NCBI RefSeq assembly: GCF_000224145.3
Contig: NC_020177.2
Coordinates: forward strand, 2,807,649 to 2,871,648
Reading direction: 5' to 3'
From: Ciona intestinalis
Taxonomy: Eukaryota > Chordata > Ascidiacea > Phlebobranchia > Cionidae
Length of the DNA: 64,000 nucleotides
Position 1 is the stretch's first letter. Every line of letters starts with the position of its first letter. Of this stretch, positions 33,001 to 44,700 are shown piece after piece. The notes under the pieces were generated by a model, which searched no databases, had not been told where the DNA came from, and saw nothing but the letters and a program-made list of their open reading frames with translations. The position numbers were made by a program, and so were the translations under genes.

Positions 33001-35236
33001 TTTGCAGGTTTACAGGTTAAAACAGCTACACTCATTCGTTTCTGAGATAATTTTATTCTTTATGTAGTAGGGTGGGGTAAAATATTTTTATTTTTCATTT
33101 CTTGTCCCATTTGGTAGAAAACAAAGAATATTTACAGAATTAAATACCTGCATCCTTACAACTTTAAAAAAAGCATTATTAATTGTTCAAAACACGATTA
33201 GGAAATATGGAATTTATGTGCTAACAGTATCCCATCTTACCCCACAGTACTATACCAAAATAAACAGATTATATTCTGCTTAAATAAGTTAACAAACCAA
33301 CACACCTTCTTTAACTGAATTATTTCTTCATACATTTCTTCCTGTGGCTTGTACCGTGGTGTCCCAGGCCGTGACCCCTGGGGCCGCGACCCCCAGCTGC
33401 CACTCCTTTTGTGGCCTCCCCCCGTAAAACCCAGTTGTTCCCTCAGATATTCTGAGGAGCTTGCAAGAGCAAGATTGACGTTTTCATTTGTTCCGTTCAA
33501 ACCATGCACCGCTTTTATAGGGTTCTGTCTCATGTCTGTAAAAAAAGGAAAACAAATTGAATTTTGTCCAGAATTTTGTGACCCCAAAAAGTTAAAGGAA
33601 AATATTTAAAAAGTAACAATAAAAAATATTTTAATGTCTAAAACATGCATACAAAGTTAATCTACCAACAAACATGCCATTTCTAAAAGGAAACACTGTT
33701 TAAAATGATGTTATTAGCCTGGAAATGGAAACACTGTTTAAAATGATGTTATTAGCCTGAAAACATAAGTCATATAGAAACCCTCGTCTTAAAAACTGGT
33801 TTTTACAATACCACAATTTCTAGAAATATTTTGTCCCGCATTTCTAACAACTATTCTGTTACTTCTGCTACCAGGCATAATCAAATGTAAATATTCTTTT
33901 AGTGGCTCATCTAGTATAATAACATGTAGTTCTGACGTTTCTGCCAGCAAAACTTTATCGGGGAATGTAACGCAACAATACACGCAAGAGAAAAAATTTT
34001 AAAAAAAACCTTAAAAAGTAAAAAAAATACTGCACAAAATCCACTGCATTGTACTTTGTACTACAACACATACTTTTATTATTGTTGTTTCTAAACGAAG
34101 ATACCCATGTTTCCTCAACTGTTTTACGCTTGTACGTTTCATCTCTTGAATAAGATTTTGCTTCCACTAATGAAATAAAAACTTTGTTCAGCTTAAAAAG
34201 TAACTGTATCTGTATCGCTTCTGCCTAAAGTGCTACTGCTACATTAGAGCAGCTAAACAGCAGAAAAAAAAACAAAGGAAACAGAAGAAAAAGGCACATT
34301 TTTATTAAGAAAAGTATGCAAAAAGGATTGGGCTAAAAAAAAACGAAAAATGATTATTGAATTTAAGAACATATATAAATATAACCTAATGCTTTGAGAA
34401 TAAAACAGTAGGTTTACACCTAAATTCAAGTGTATTATGTCATGTATGTCAGAGCAAAGTATCGTCAATTAAAAATGCTCATAGAGGCTACGATTATATA
34501 TTACTGTAAACATTCTTTGTTTACTACCAAATGGGACGAGAAAAGAGAATGAAAACATTTCCCATCTTACCCCACCCTACTATATTATTTAACCTTATAT
34601 TATACCAAACAAAGTGTCTTTTATACCAAAACCAGTGAAGATATATAATTATTGGCTTACCTGTACCGAGTCTTAAAGATTTGAGCCACATTTCTCTGGT
34701 AGTTTCTGCAACCACATGATTCTGATGTTTTGTACCTGGACCATTAAGAGACCTCCACATCTAAGAAAGAAAAAGTTTTATAAATAAAATGTGTTTTAAT
34801 TCACATATTATATTGGTCCCTTTAATTAGTGCTTGTCTGCTATGTCCAATATGTCCGCTAAATCTGCTATGTCCACTATGGCTGTTATGTCCATTATGTC
34901 CAGAATATTTACTATGTCCGCTATGTCGACTATGTAGTGAATATTGTGAACATATTAAATATTGTGGACATAGCGTACATGCACTGATTAAAGGGTCCCC
35001 TATGATATAGCTGAATATTTGTAAGACTTTAAGCTTTTTATGGTTGTAGTCAAATTTGTATACAATAATGGAGAGTGTATACAGAGATATAGAGAAATAG
35101 TAATTAAGCAATTTGGTTAACTCTAATTAGATACATATTATACCTTTGTTTTTTGAGGAGAAACTCTTGGTGAACTAGATGCACTGTAAGGCGATGGTGG
35201 TCGTTTCAATTTATCCGACGAATTTTTGGACGGCAT
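27088..35236 (-). CDS. IQCE: IQ motif-containing protein E (IQCE)
   Basis: Fifteen exons on the minus strand: 35236-35144, 34760-34661, 34166-34074, 33535-33306, 32685-32572, 32151-31969, 31311-31262, 31199-31021, 30539-30462, 29984-29882, 29439-29326, 28932-28806, 28410-28227, 27759-27657 and 27169-27088; phases agree throughout (610 residues). It matches vertebrate IQCE in order: a basic Ser/Pro-rich start, WRSLNGPG, REMWLKSLRLG, PGTPRYKPQEEMYEEIIQLK (~152-171), a long coiled coil with KVRRLEEENLRKDKSIDQLL and LSALRRSVVKLTSENTQLQK, then three IQ-type segments (ATSIQRHWKKHRNR; FLQSAFRGHLAR; LQAAMRGHIAR) separated by Ser/Arg/Pro-rich linkers. Vertebrate IQCE is a ciliary-base protein that works with EFCAB7 to place the EVC-EVC2 complex in Hedgehog signalling. 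Exon 9 uses the acceptor at 30540, because the nearer AG would break the frame. It shares a 550 bp divergent promoter region with THOC1. Confidence 0.9.
27172..27468. repeat. Duplicated 58 bp segment at the IQCE last-exon acceptor
   Basis: TGAAACAATTAGAAGAATTA and the following ~40 bp at 27171-27229 recur at 27411-27468 with two differences. The first copy contains the pyrimidine-side sequence of the exon 15 acceptor, so the second is a decoy acceptor inside the intron. Confidence 0.8.
27490..27630 (+). mobile_element. Cimi-1-like MITE, subfamily 2, left-truncated
   Basis: Core CACTCTTTTAGAACTG and right end CATCTTACCCCAACCTACTA. Confidence 0.7.
27834..28024 (+). mobile_element. Cimi-1-like MITE, forward
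   Basis: Complete; intron between IQCE exons 13 and 14. Confidence 0.87.
28441..28656 (+). mobile_element. Cimi-1-like MITE, forward, with insertion
   Basis: About 20 bp (ending in A9) lies between TAGTAGGGTT and GGGTAAGATGG; otherwise complete. It sits 30 bp from IQCE exon 13. Confidence 0.83.
29520..29648 (+). mobile_element. SINE-like repeat, 3' part
   Basis: CCCACAAGGTAACATACACA through to GTTACATTCATTCG; a second worn tail copy follows at 29660-29800. Both in IQCE intron 10. Confidence 0.75.
29998..30450. repeat. ATCATGATCACAA low-complexity tract in IQCE intron
   Basis: Irregular array built from ATCATGA, ATCACAAT and AAAATATCATG, including a 60 bp block repeated at about 30122-30182 and 30190-30250. 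Many TGATCA palindromes. Non-coding. Confidence 0.8.
30580..30830 (-). mobile_element. SINE-like repeat
   Basis: Tail and body (GCTTACGAGTTACCAAG, GTGACCACTGGGCTGGAG, TTTTGCCCAAAAGCACAT); head lost. IQCE intron 8. Confidence 0.78.
31318..31815. repeat. ~59 bp minisatellite abutting IQCE exon 7
   Basis: About eight units with GAAACATGGGGTGGAATTTA, CACCCAACACCCCGTACTTT and ACCACATAACGTGT. It begins within about 7 bp of the exon 7 acceptor (exon 31311-31262). Because unit length and base use leave several frames open, the region gives long false reading frames on the minus strand. Confidence 0.92.
32198..32380 (-). mobile_element. SINE-like repeat
   Basis: GAATGAATGTAACTTGC, CGACAGTCGTTATAACACGG, body to CATTAGTGACCACTGG; 45 bp upstream of IQCE exon 6. 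Confidence 0.78.
33065..33252 (-). mobile_element. Cimi-1-like MITE, reverse, subfamily 2
   Basis: TAGTAGGGTGGGGTAAAATA at the left, CCCATCTTACCCCACAGTAC at the right; ends ~50 bp from the IQCE exon 4 donor. Confidence 0.8.
34464..34582 (+). mobile_element. Cimi-1-like MITE, subfamily 2, left-truncated
   Basis: Right half only, ending CATCTTACCCCACCCTACTA. Confidence 0.72.
34838..34985. repeat. CTATGTCC(A/G) short tandem repeat in IQCE intron 1
   Basis: A dozen or more 9-12 bp units such as CTATGTCCACTATGTCC interspersed with TATGTCCATTATGTCC. Reads open in several frames but is non-coding. Confidence 0.8.
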
Positions 35237-35786
35237 TTCAAAAGAACTTTTAAAATTCGTAATTACGTAGATTTTTGTTCACTGCTGTATTTCACGATTT
35301 TGCACGTAAAAGTAAGTTTTCCTGAGTTATTTACGCCACAGTTATTCTCATACTAAGCATACTGACAAGTCTTAAGAATCATGAACAATTAGGGCGATAT
35401 TTAAAAGGTAATAATTTAAAAATGAAAATAAAAGAAAAACTGTTTGTAAACAAAGTGGCGTTGCTGGTTTCCAACCTCAACCATGGAGTATACTATTTCT
35501 ATTAAAACGTCAAAATGTAAAATTCAGAAATAGACTAAATGGTACTTTAAAAGTTAAATATCTCGTTTTGTGAAATTAAAATTATTCACAAAAATTAGCT
35601 AAAAATGTACGGTATTCCTAAAAGTTTTAATCAAAATTTTGAGTTATTACCTCTTCTATGACGTCACAAAATAGATCGATGAAATGTGGTGATTTCCCTA
35701 ATTTAAGAACGACTTTTCTATGTACAAAAATTTTGCAGGTAAAGGTTTTGAGTTTTAAATTTCAAAAGGCGACGATAAGGCTCTGT
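35237..35786. promoter_or_regulatory. Divergent IQCE/THOC1 promoter region
   Basis: The 550 bp between the two start codons must hold both promoters. It has no MITE or SINE, unlike almost every other 500 bp stretch here. No TATA box can be assigned. A possible intron end (TTTTGCAG at 35733-35740) lies in the THOC1 leader. Confidence 0.6.
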
Positions 35787-38700
35787 ATGGCGGACAACGC
35801 GCAAGAATTCCTGTTCGAAAACGCCCGGAAAGAATTTAAAGTGAGCGCGTTTTGTTTTATAAATAACCGAACTTTTTGCCCATTTGTCATATCGTTACTA
35901 CATACTGTCGTTTTTTTTCTTTTCTTATTCTATTCCTCTTATTGGCCACAAAAATTGTTATTATATATATATAAATATACTAATGTATTTGCATAAGTTC
36001 TTTTCTTTGAAATCCATAATCAACGAATACAAATATATAACATTATATAATATATATATAAAATCGAAATTTCTTGTATCAGGGCATCTTACTTAAAGAT
36101 GTCAATGGAAAAAACCAAGACGAGGTTCCAATATTTGTGGAATTTTACGGAAAATATCCCGGGTCGGAGCAAGAGAAAAAGACCGCCACAGATCAAACAT
36201 TAAGGGATTTGATACGAGAAGAAGTTTTGTCAAAAACTCATCAAGAAATCGAGATTACGCGGACATTACATGTTATTAATGTCATAGTAGCTGTAGCCAA
36301 GCAAGGTTAGAATTAGGTTATTCTGTGACTGACACCAAGCGTCTGGCGCCGTGGCAAAGTGGTTAGCGCGCCTGCCTCTAACCCAGAGATAATGGGTTCA
36401 TGCTCCTCACTGCTAACATTGTGGGCGTATGTGTCCTTGGGCAAGACAATTAAGGGCAATTGTCCAACTCATTGGTCACTAATGGGTTGTCCAAATTATT
36501 AGCCATATATGAAAAAAAAAAATCCAAAAAAATAATCACCTACAAAGTAACATTCATGGTAACTTGTAAGCTGGTACGAGGTGTACGAAACAGAACACCC
36601 GTGGTATAACGACTGTCATTTTCCGGATAAAGTAAGTTGCATTTAAGCATACCAGTTTAAGTGCTAGCTCCGTAACTGAAGGATACCATATTCAAAGCTT
36701 AATGCTGCTACCTTGGTGGCAGTGTGTCCACTAATGGGTCGTCTAAACTAAACCATACATAAAGCAATCTATTGCATAGTTGCATAGTTAGTTAGTAACT
36801 GGCATGAGGTGTATGAAGCCACCCCATCAACATAAAAAAAGTATTTTTACACCCATTATATTTCAGGGCTTCCAAAACTGTTAACAAACTTTAAGGGGAG
36901 TTATAGCCCAGTGTATAAATTTTACACAAACTACTGCGTATAATTATACTATCAATTAACTGTAAAGGGTGGGGAAAGTTTAAAGAAAAAATGGAGGTCG
37001 AGAGCCAAAAGTTTGGGAAGCTCTGCTTTGAGTTAGTGTATCAATTTACCATGCTATAATATGACACTTTTTCCGAAATTTGTATGTATATACACTACAG
37101 TAGGGAGGGAGAAGATAGGACGTCTTTAACACAAAATAACCAAATATTCTGATCGTGTTTAAAACAGTTAACACCGGTCTATGGGAGTCGTGAGGATACG
37201 GTTTTATAATTCTTTGAATGTTTTTTTGTTTACTACAAAATGGGACGAATAAATACAGTCAAAAAGTGTCCCATCTCTCCCCACCCTACTATACATATAT
37301 ATATTTCAGAGCTGAACTCAGACACCCATAACATAACACTTTCCACAGGTCTATGCTCACCAAGTGTTCCATTTACATTGCTTGGCGATGTATTGGACTG
37401 TTCAACATTAGACACATGCGATGTGATATTTAAATATGTTGAGGAAAGAGTAGCAGTCTGGAAGTCTCCTGTGTTTTATACAGCTGGTAAGTTATTGTAT
37501 TATTGATTTATCTTCAAATTTGATTGACACCATGGCACAGTTGGTTACCGCCGCTGCGTCTTTGCCAGAGGTTACTGGTTCAAGGCTCGTCTCTGCTACT
37601 ATTGTGGACATATGTGTCCTTGGGCAAGACACTTAATGGTAATTGCTTTAACCCAGTAGTCACTAATGGGTTGTCTAAATTGTCAGCCATACAGAAAAAC
37701 ACACCCATTGAGTTACATACATGATCGTAAGCCGGTACAAGGTGTATGATTAAGAAACAGAACACCTGTTATAACGACAGTCGTTTTCCAGCCAGGTGAG
37801 GGTAAAGCAAGTCACATGAAAACTTTTTTACCTTTACAGGAAAAAACTATCTTTTAAGAATGTGCAACGATTTATTACGGCGCTTATCCCAATCACAAAA
37901 CACGGTTTTCTGCGGCCGTATTCAACTATTCTTGGCCAGGTTGTTCCCCTTATCCGAGAAGTCGGCACTTAACTTGGTAAGTAGCTCACCGCTTTAAGTT
38001 AAAGTGGTGACTGTAGTAGTAAGCATAAAAGAGAGGTTTGAATTGGAATTTTAGTGGGTATTTTTATGGTAATTCTTACATATATTATGTAAATATGATA
38101 CATTTACATGTATAAATTTAAAAGTCATTATAATAGGTTCTATAAAAAGATATTGCTATAAGAGCCTAATCAGCTTTACAAAATGCCTGACAAAAACAGC
38201 TTAAGTATATAAATGTATCCTTTAGGTTACTAAGGCTATTTTTTTCATTTTCCAGTTAAACCTATACATAATAATATTAACTATAGACATGATAATTTGT
38301 ATTAATGGTGTAACAACTGCTTTGCATTCGAAGGTTAGTCAGTTTAACTTGGACAATGTGACAATCTTTAACACCGACCCCTCAAATTCGACACTAGATG
38401 TCAATGAAGAGGCTTCAGAAGAGAAAATGGAGACAGATGAAGTGAAAAAAGAAAAAAGGTATTTTAAACAAAACAAATTTCGGACTTTTTTCTACATTCA
38501 CCAATGTCTAAAATACAGTTACACTCAATATGCATCAAACATAGGAAACCTTATTGATTAAGGTTTCCTATGTTAAGGTTGCGAATGCAATATAATATAT
38601 GGTTGTGCTTGTTTCTGTATGCAATTACAGCAGGGTAAAAGTCACTTAATGCAGAAAAACTTTTGCCAAAGTGTCATTTAAAATGTAATTTCCATTAAAA

Positions 38701-41700
38701 TAATTAGATGAATTGTGTTTATTTTGCCCAAAAAAGTTAAAATACCATTTCTCAACTCTGTATATATCATATCAGAATAAATGTAACTTATTTTTTTTCG
38801 CATGGCGGGGCAAAGATCTGTTTCATACATTTTGTTCCTGCTTACAATTTACCAAATATATGACTTTGTTGGCGATTATATTTTTGCTCACAATGGTAGC
38901 AGCGACGAGCCTTGAACCAGTAACCTTTAGGTTAGAGGCAGGTGCTCTAAACATTGTCTAAATTTTTCCACAGTGAATCTGGTTTGGTGGATTACAAGTT
39001 ATACCTCAACATTTGGAGTATACAAGATATATTCCGTAGTCCAGTACAATGTTATCAGAAGGAAACATGGGACAAACTCACTGAAGTAAACTTTTTATAT
39101 TTTGTTTTTTTTACTGTTTTTTTTTCATTTTTTAATTGTTTATAATACAGGGTCTGTTTTATGTTTGTTTTATTACAGTGCTTGTTTAATGGTCATTTGT
39201 TCTTTTATTTTTTTAAATTATGTCTGTTTCATGCTTGTTTTATGGTCATCTGTTTTACCGTTTTTTTTTTATATTGTGTCTGTTTTATGTTTGTTTTTAT
39301 TACATTTCTAGAATTAAAAGTTTTTCTGATTAATTTTTTTTAATTCAAATATACTTTTCTTAATTGTCATAAAAAATATTTTGTTTAAATCGATTATTAA
39401 TTTTCACCTTACATACGCAGAACGCAGACAACATTTTCCGAGTTTTCGACAGTTTTAAACTGGATGACATCAGGGGTGGAAATAAAACAAATCAAACTAC
39501 TCACAAAAAGTAAGGTTTTTATTTCAATAAAACACTACTTTCAACTGTTTTCTGTTTTATAATGTTATTAAAACGACGAATATATACACTGTTTAGTCTA
39601 GGGCAAACTTTTAATAAAATTTTTTTTTTTTAAATGTGTTATAATACATTTAGGATTTACCTTGATAAATACAAACGGTATAATACACAAAACATCGATA
39701 AAAAAATGGGAACAACATTTTAAACTAATGAAGCTAGGCTATATATATATATAATACCAATTTTAAAAATAAATGTGTAAACGGTATACCCAAAAAACCT
39801 AGTTATTTTCTTCTTTTTCAGATCTTATTTCTCAAAATTTCTGACATCAGAAAAGTTAACAGAGCTACAACTGAGTGATGGAATGTTCAGACGGCAGATT
39901 TTAACTCAATTTTTGATTTTGTTTCGCTACTTGACTGCTACTGTTAAGTTTAAAGGGTGAGTTCTAACATATTATGTGTAGGGATGCACATTACAGATTT
40001 GAATCAGTGAGATTCGAATCCTTTTGTATTCGAATCTAATTACGGGATTCGGTATTCTGTTTAATGACGTCATCATACATCATCTCTTCAACTAAACTAA
40101 CATTTTTTAAAATTCAATAATTTTTTTTTAATAAGACTTTCGAGAGAAAACGTTTCGCAACGTCTTTTCTAAGGTTGCTATACATTTTGGCTTTGTAGGT
40201 TTTTTCTTATAATCACAAGAAGATTTAAAATTCTAGTTTCGAAATAAAGTATTCTAGGATATCCTAGAATACCTAATTATTCTGTAATGTGCATCCCTAA
40301 TTATGTGGATACTGAATCTTGAATTGTGTGCAGATGCAACAGCCACGCCTTTTAACTGACACTATTTCCCACACTTTTTATCCTGTTTTAACAGCTGTTG
40401 TTTTTCTGTTGATCTGTTGTTTTTATGTTGTTCACTTTGTTCTTTAAATAATATGATCTTCGATATCGGTTTTGAAGCTATAAATAAAATGGGATATGCT
40501 TTGGATTTTAAATTGAATCTCTTATAAAAGACTAAGTACAAAACCAAAAGCCATACGCCTAACCAGTAGCGGACAAGAGGTTTAGGCGGTCGCGACCCCC
40601 CCTTTTAAAACAAAAAAAACAAAAATTAATAAGTTAATTAAAAAAATTGAAAATTATTGAAAATTTTTTTAATCAACCCCCCCCCCCTTATTTTTTTATG
40701 GCTGCACCACTCTGCCTAACTGTTTACTTTTTTGTTCCAGTCAAAATTTTGTGTTTAAGCACAGAACTGGTAGAAATTCAACAAAATCCAGGATGTTTAC
40801 ATAAAAATAATTTAAAAAATATTGTAGGGCTAATTTGGTTCTGACTGAAGCTCAGAAAACGTGGATTTCAACAACTGAAACAAAGATTTATAAACTGCTA
40901 CAAGAGACACCACCAAATGGAAAGAAATTTGCAAAATATACCAAAGTAATTTTTTTGCTAATTCACTAAAATTGTATCAGAATGTGCATGAAAAATAATT
41001 AAACAGAAAAAAAATGTTTTTTTAAACTTTTTATTCACATAACGCCATTGCCTTTAATATTAAATGTTATATATATTTTACTTAAGTTTACAAGTATTTA
41101 ATTTATATATTTCATTTTAATTTTTTCTTATAATTAATTTTTTTTGCATCAGTTATTATAAGAGTCATAAAATGAGCAGAAATGATAAAATGAATAACAA
41201 ATTATAAAATTATTTTAAAAAGCGATAAAAATGAGTCCTCGTCATTTCCAGCATCTTTTGGAGCGGGAAGAGTTTTGGATCACATGGAAGAACTCCGGAT
41301 GTCCAAGTTTCATGAAAATGAGATCAAAATCTGAAGATGAGTCTCCAGCATCCAAGAAGAGGAAGATTGATCCAAAGAAGAGCTCAATAGCGGAGGACTT
41401 TATCTCAGGAAAGTCATTAGGGATGGGGAGGTGAGAAAAAGATGTTTTAAAACGAAATATAAAATTTTGTAAAATTCATTTTTTGGAAATCATGTTTTTT
41501 TAATCATAAACACTTGAAGCAATTGCCGTTAAGTGTATTGCCAAAGGTCACATACGCCCATATTGGTGCAGTAATGAGCCTTGAACCCATAATCTTTGGG
41601 TTAGAGGCAACATGCTAACCAAAATTTAAAAAATATGTTACTAATGAGTTTCTAAATTATGCGGTGGGCCGCCACACATTAAAAATTTCCCAAAATACAA

Positions 41701-44700
41701 TTGACCACAAAGTAACATACTTGGTAACTCGTAAGCTGGCACGGGGTGTATGAAACAAAACGCCTGTGTTATAACGACTGTCGTTTTTCGACCAAGCAAG
41801 GATAAATCAATTTACATTCATTCATTTATCATTACAGATAGAAATGTATTTAACACAGCTTTACTTTATTCCATGACCTACATTTAGGGATGCACATTAC
41901 AGAATAATTAGGTATTCTAGAATACTTTATTTCGAATCAAGAATTCCGAATCAAGAATTTCGAATCTTTTTATATTTATAGGAAAAAATAATTTTACGCA
42001 CATAAGTCAGTTTATTCACAAACACAAAATTTTTTTTTTTTAAATTATTAAGTTTTAAAAATTGTTAATATAGTGTATAAGATGACGTGTGATGACGTCA
42101 TTAAACAGAATACCAAATCCCCCGTAATTAGATTCAAATACAAAAGGATTCGAATCTCACGGATTCGAAATTCTGTAATCTGCATCCCTATCCACATTAC
42201 AGCCCTGAATTAACAAAACTTTGGAATTTATGTCCGAATAACTTGGCTGCTTGCCGATCTAACGAAAGAGAGTTTTTGCCGTCAATTCAAGATTATTTTG
42301 CTGAGCCTATTGAACAAGAAGACCCAAAGAATCAAATAGAAGACCAATATAAGTTAGTTTTTCATCATTTGTTCTTAAACTTTTAGTTTAGTGTGTTCTA
42401 GGATTTTCTAAAATTTTGATTAGAATTTTTTTTTTGTGAGAATTTTTTAAAACTTGTGGAAATAAAATATATTTTTAGTTTATGTACTTAATGTTATTAT
42501 TTTTATATTTTTTTGTATGAAATTCTTAAACAACTATAAAATCTTCTATATATTTATCTATTTTTTATTTTTCCCCATTTTGCTAAAATAATTTTTTTAA
42601 CAAATATCAAAAAATTATGTATTATTTTATATTAATTTAGATAAAAACATTCGAAAATTATAAATATTTTTTTAGGTTAATNNNNNNNNNNNNNNNNNNN
42701 NNNNNNNNNNNNNNNNNNNNNNNNNNNNNNNGTAATGACGTCATTAACAGAATACCGAATCCCGAATAGATTGAATACAAAGGATCGAATCTCACGGATC
42801 GAAATCTGTAATGTGCATCCCTACTACATTACAGCCCTGAATTAACAAAACTTTGGAATTTATTTCCGGATAACTTGGCTGCTTGCCGATCTAATGAAAG
42901 AGAGTTTTTGCCGTCAATTCAAGATTATTTTGCTGAGCCTATTGAACAAGAAGACCCAAAGAATCAAATAGAAGACCAATATAAGTTAGTTTTTCATCAT
43001 TTTTTCTTAAACTTTTAGTGTGTTGAAAAAAAAAAATTCTAATCAAAATTAAAAATTTTTTTTTGTCAGAATTTTTTAAAACTTGTGGAAATAAAATATA
43101 TTTTTAGTTTATGTACTTAATGTTATTATTTTTTATATATTTTTTGTATGAAATTCTTAAACAGTTATAATCTAAAATCTTCTGTACTTTTATCTATTTT
43201 TTATTTTATTTTTCCCCATTTTGCTAAAATAATTTTTTTAACAAAATATCAAAAAATTATGTATTATTTTATATAAATTTAGACAAAAACATTTGAAAAT
43301 TATAATTATTTTTTTTAGGTTAATAAAGAATTCTAATTTTCAATGGAAAGCGCTTCGTTTGTTGTCAAATCGGAGCCAATTATTTTTTACAAGTCAACCA
43401 GCTAACCTTCAGTTTAAAACGGTTCCTGATTATCTTTCTACAGTTATTGGAAAACTAGCGAAAGAATTTCCTGTGAGTGGTACAGTAGTTTCTTTTAGAT
43501 AAAACTATAGTTTTTTTGTTTTTTTTGTGTAATTGAAACTTTTTTTTAATTTTGTGTTTTTTTAATGTGGTATATTTTTTTAATTTTATGTTTTTTATTT
43601 AGTTTAAAGTATTTTTCTGTAATATGCCATGTTTACTATTGCTGTTTAAGTAAAATAAGTTACATGAACTCCTATGCTATTTTAACAGATTGTAAAAAAA
43701 TTATATTAAAAAATTAAGTTTAAAAAATGACTTTCTTTTTAAATACACCCTAAAAGTTTCTTTTCTTTTTTTTAAATATGAAAAAAAAAATTGATTTTTT
43801 GTAAAAAAAAACATTAAAAAATATTAAATTTCAGACTCAAAGCACAGAAGAGATAAAGGTCGAGGTGTCGAACGGAGATTTAGTTGGTGTTGGTGATTTA
43901 AAAACAACGATGACAGTTTCGGAGATAAATAACGAGGATGAAGGTACGTAAGAACTCACCGCTTGGTGGCAGTAGAAAGTTCCGAAAATTTTGGATTCTA
44001 ATTTTTTTGGATTGGGAGTGACCACATATGTAATTTTGTAGGTAATTAATTTTGGTGTTTTTTAGTGTTTGATTATATTTTACACGACCCATTAGTGACC
44101 ACTAGGTTGGAGCGATTACCTTAAAATGTCTTGCCCAGAACACATGCGCCCACAATGGTAGCAGCATCGAGCCTTGAACCCATAAACTCTTAGCTAGAGG
44201 CAGGCACGCTAAGTGCTTTGTCACGGCCAGGGCCACATTATAAAACTAGCAAAAAAATGATTTTAAAAATGCGAAAAAGGCAAATAAAAATAATAAAATA
44301 ATCTATTTTAAAAAAACCTAATTAATTTATTAACAAAATTTAATAAAAATGCAAAAAAAAATTTCTTAAAACAACCTTTTTAGGTGAAGACGAAGATGCG
44401 GTTCTTGATGATCCCGATGATGAGATGGATGATGAGAGCAACCTCCTGGATGGGAGTCAGGAGGATAATGATGCAGAAGCGGGAGCAGGTTAGGATTTTA
44501 ATCGAACAAAAAATTCTTGCACACAAAAACTTAAACAAATAAGTTAAATTTAGTTTCCAAATTTAACTTTTTGTTATAAATTACTTTTTTAGTTGATCAC
44601 ATAATATCATACACCTTTTGACCGCTTTGAAGCTACCCAGTAACGGTTTCTGCCAACGATATGTTATTTTTAGAATAAAAAAATGTCCTATCTTACCCCA

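Noticed and set aside
33789-33983. 64-codon minus-strand frame within IQCE intron 3 (ETSELHVIILDEPLKEYLHL)
   Set aside because: Not found in IQCE of other animals as I know it, and adding it would break the agreement of phases between exons 3 and 4.
34789-35010. Plus-strand frame CPICPLNLLCPLWLLCPLCPEYLLCP
   Set aside because: Low-complexity CTATGTCC repeat in the IQCE intron; both strands are open.
36342-36420. Candidate tRNA gene
   Set aside because: A- and B-box-like sequences are present, but no full cloverleaf can be drawn and the same sequence recurs as the head of a dispersed SINE.
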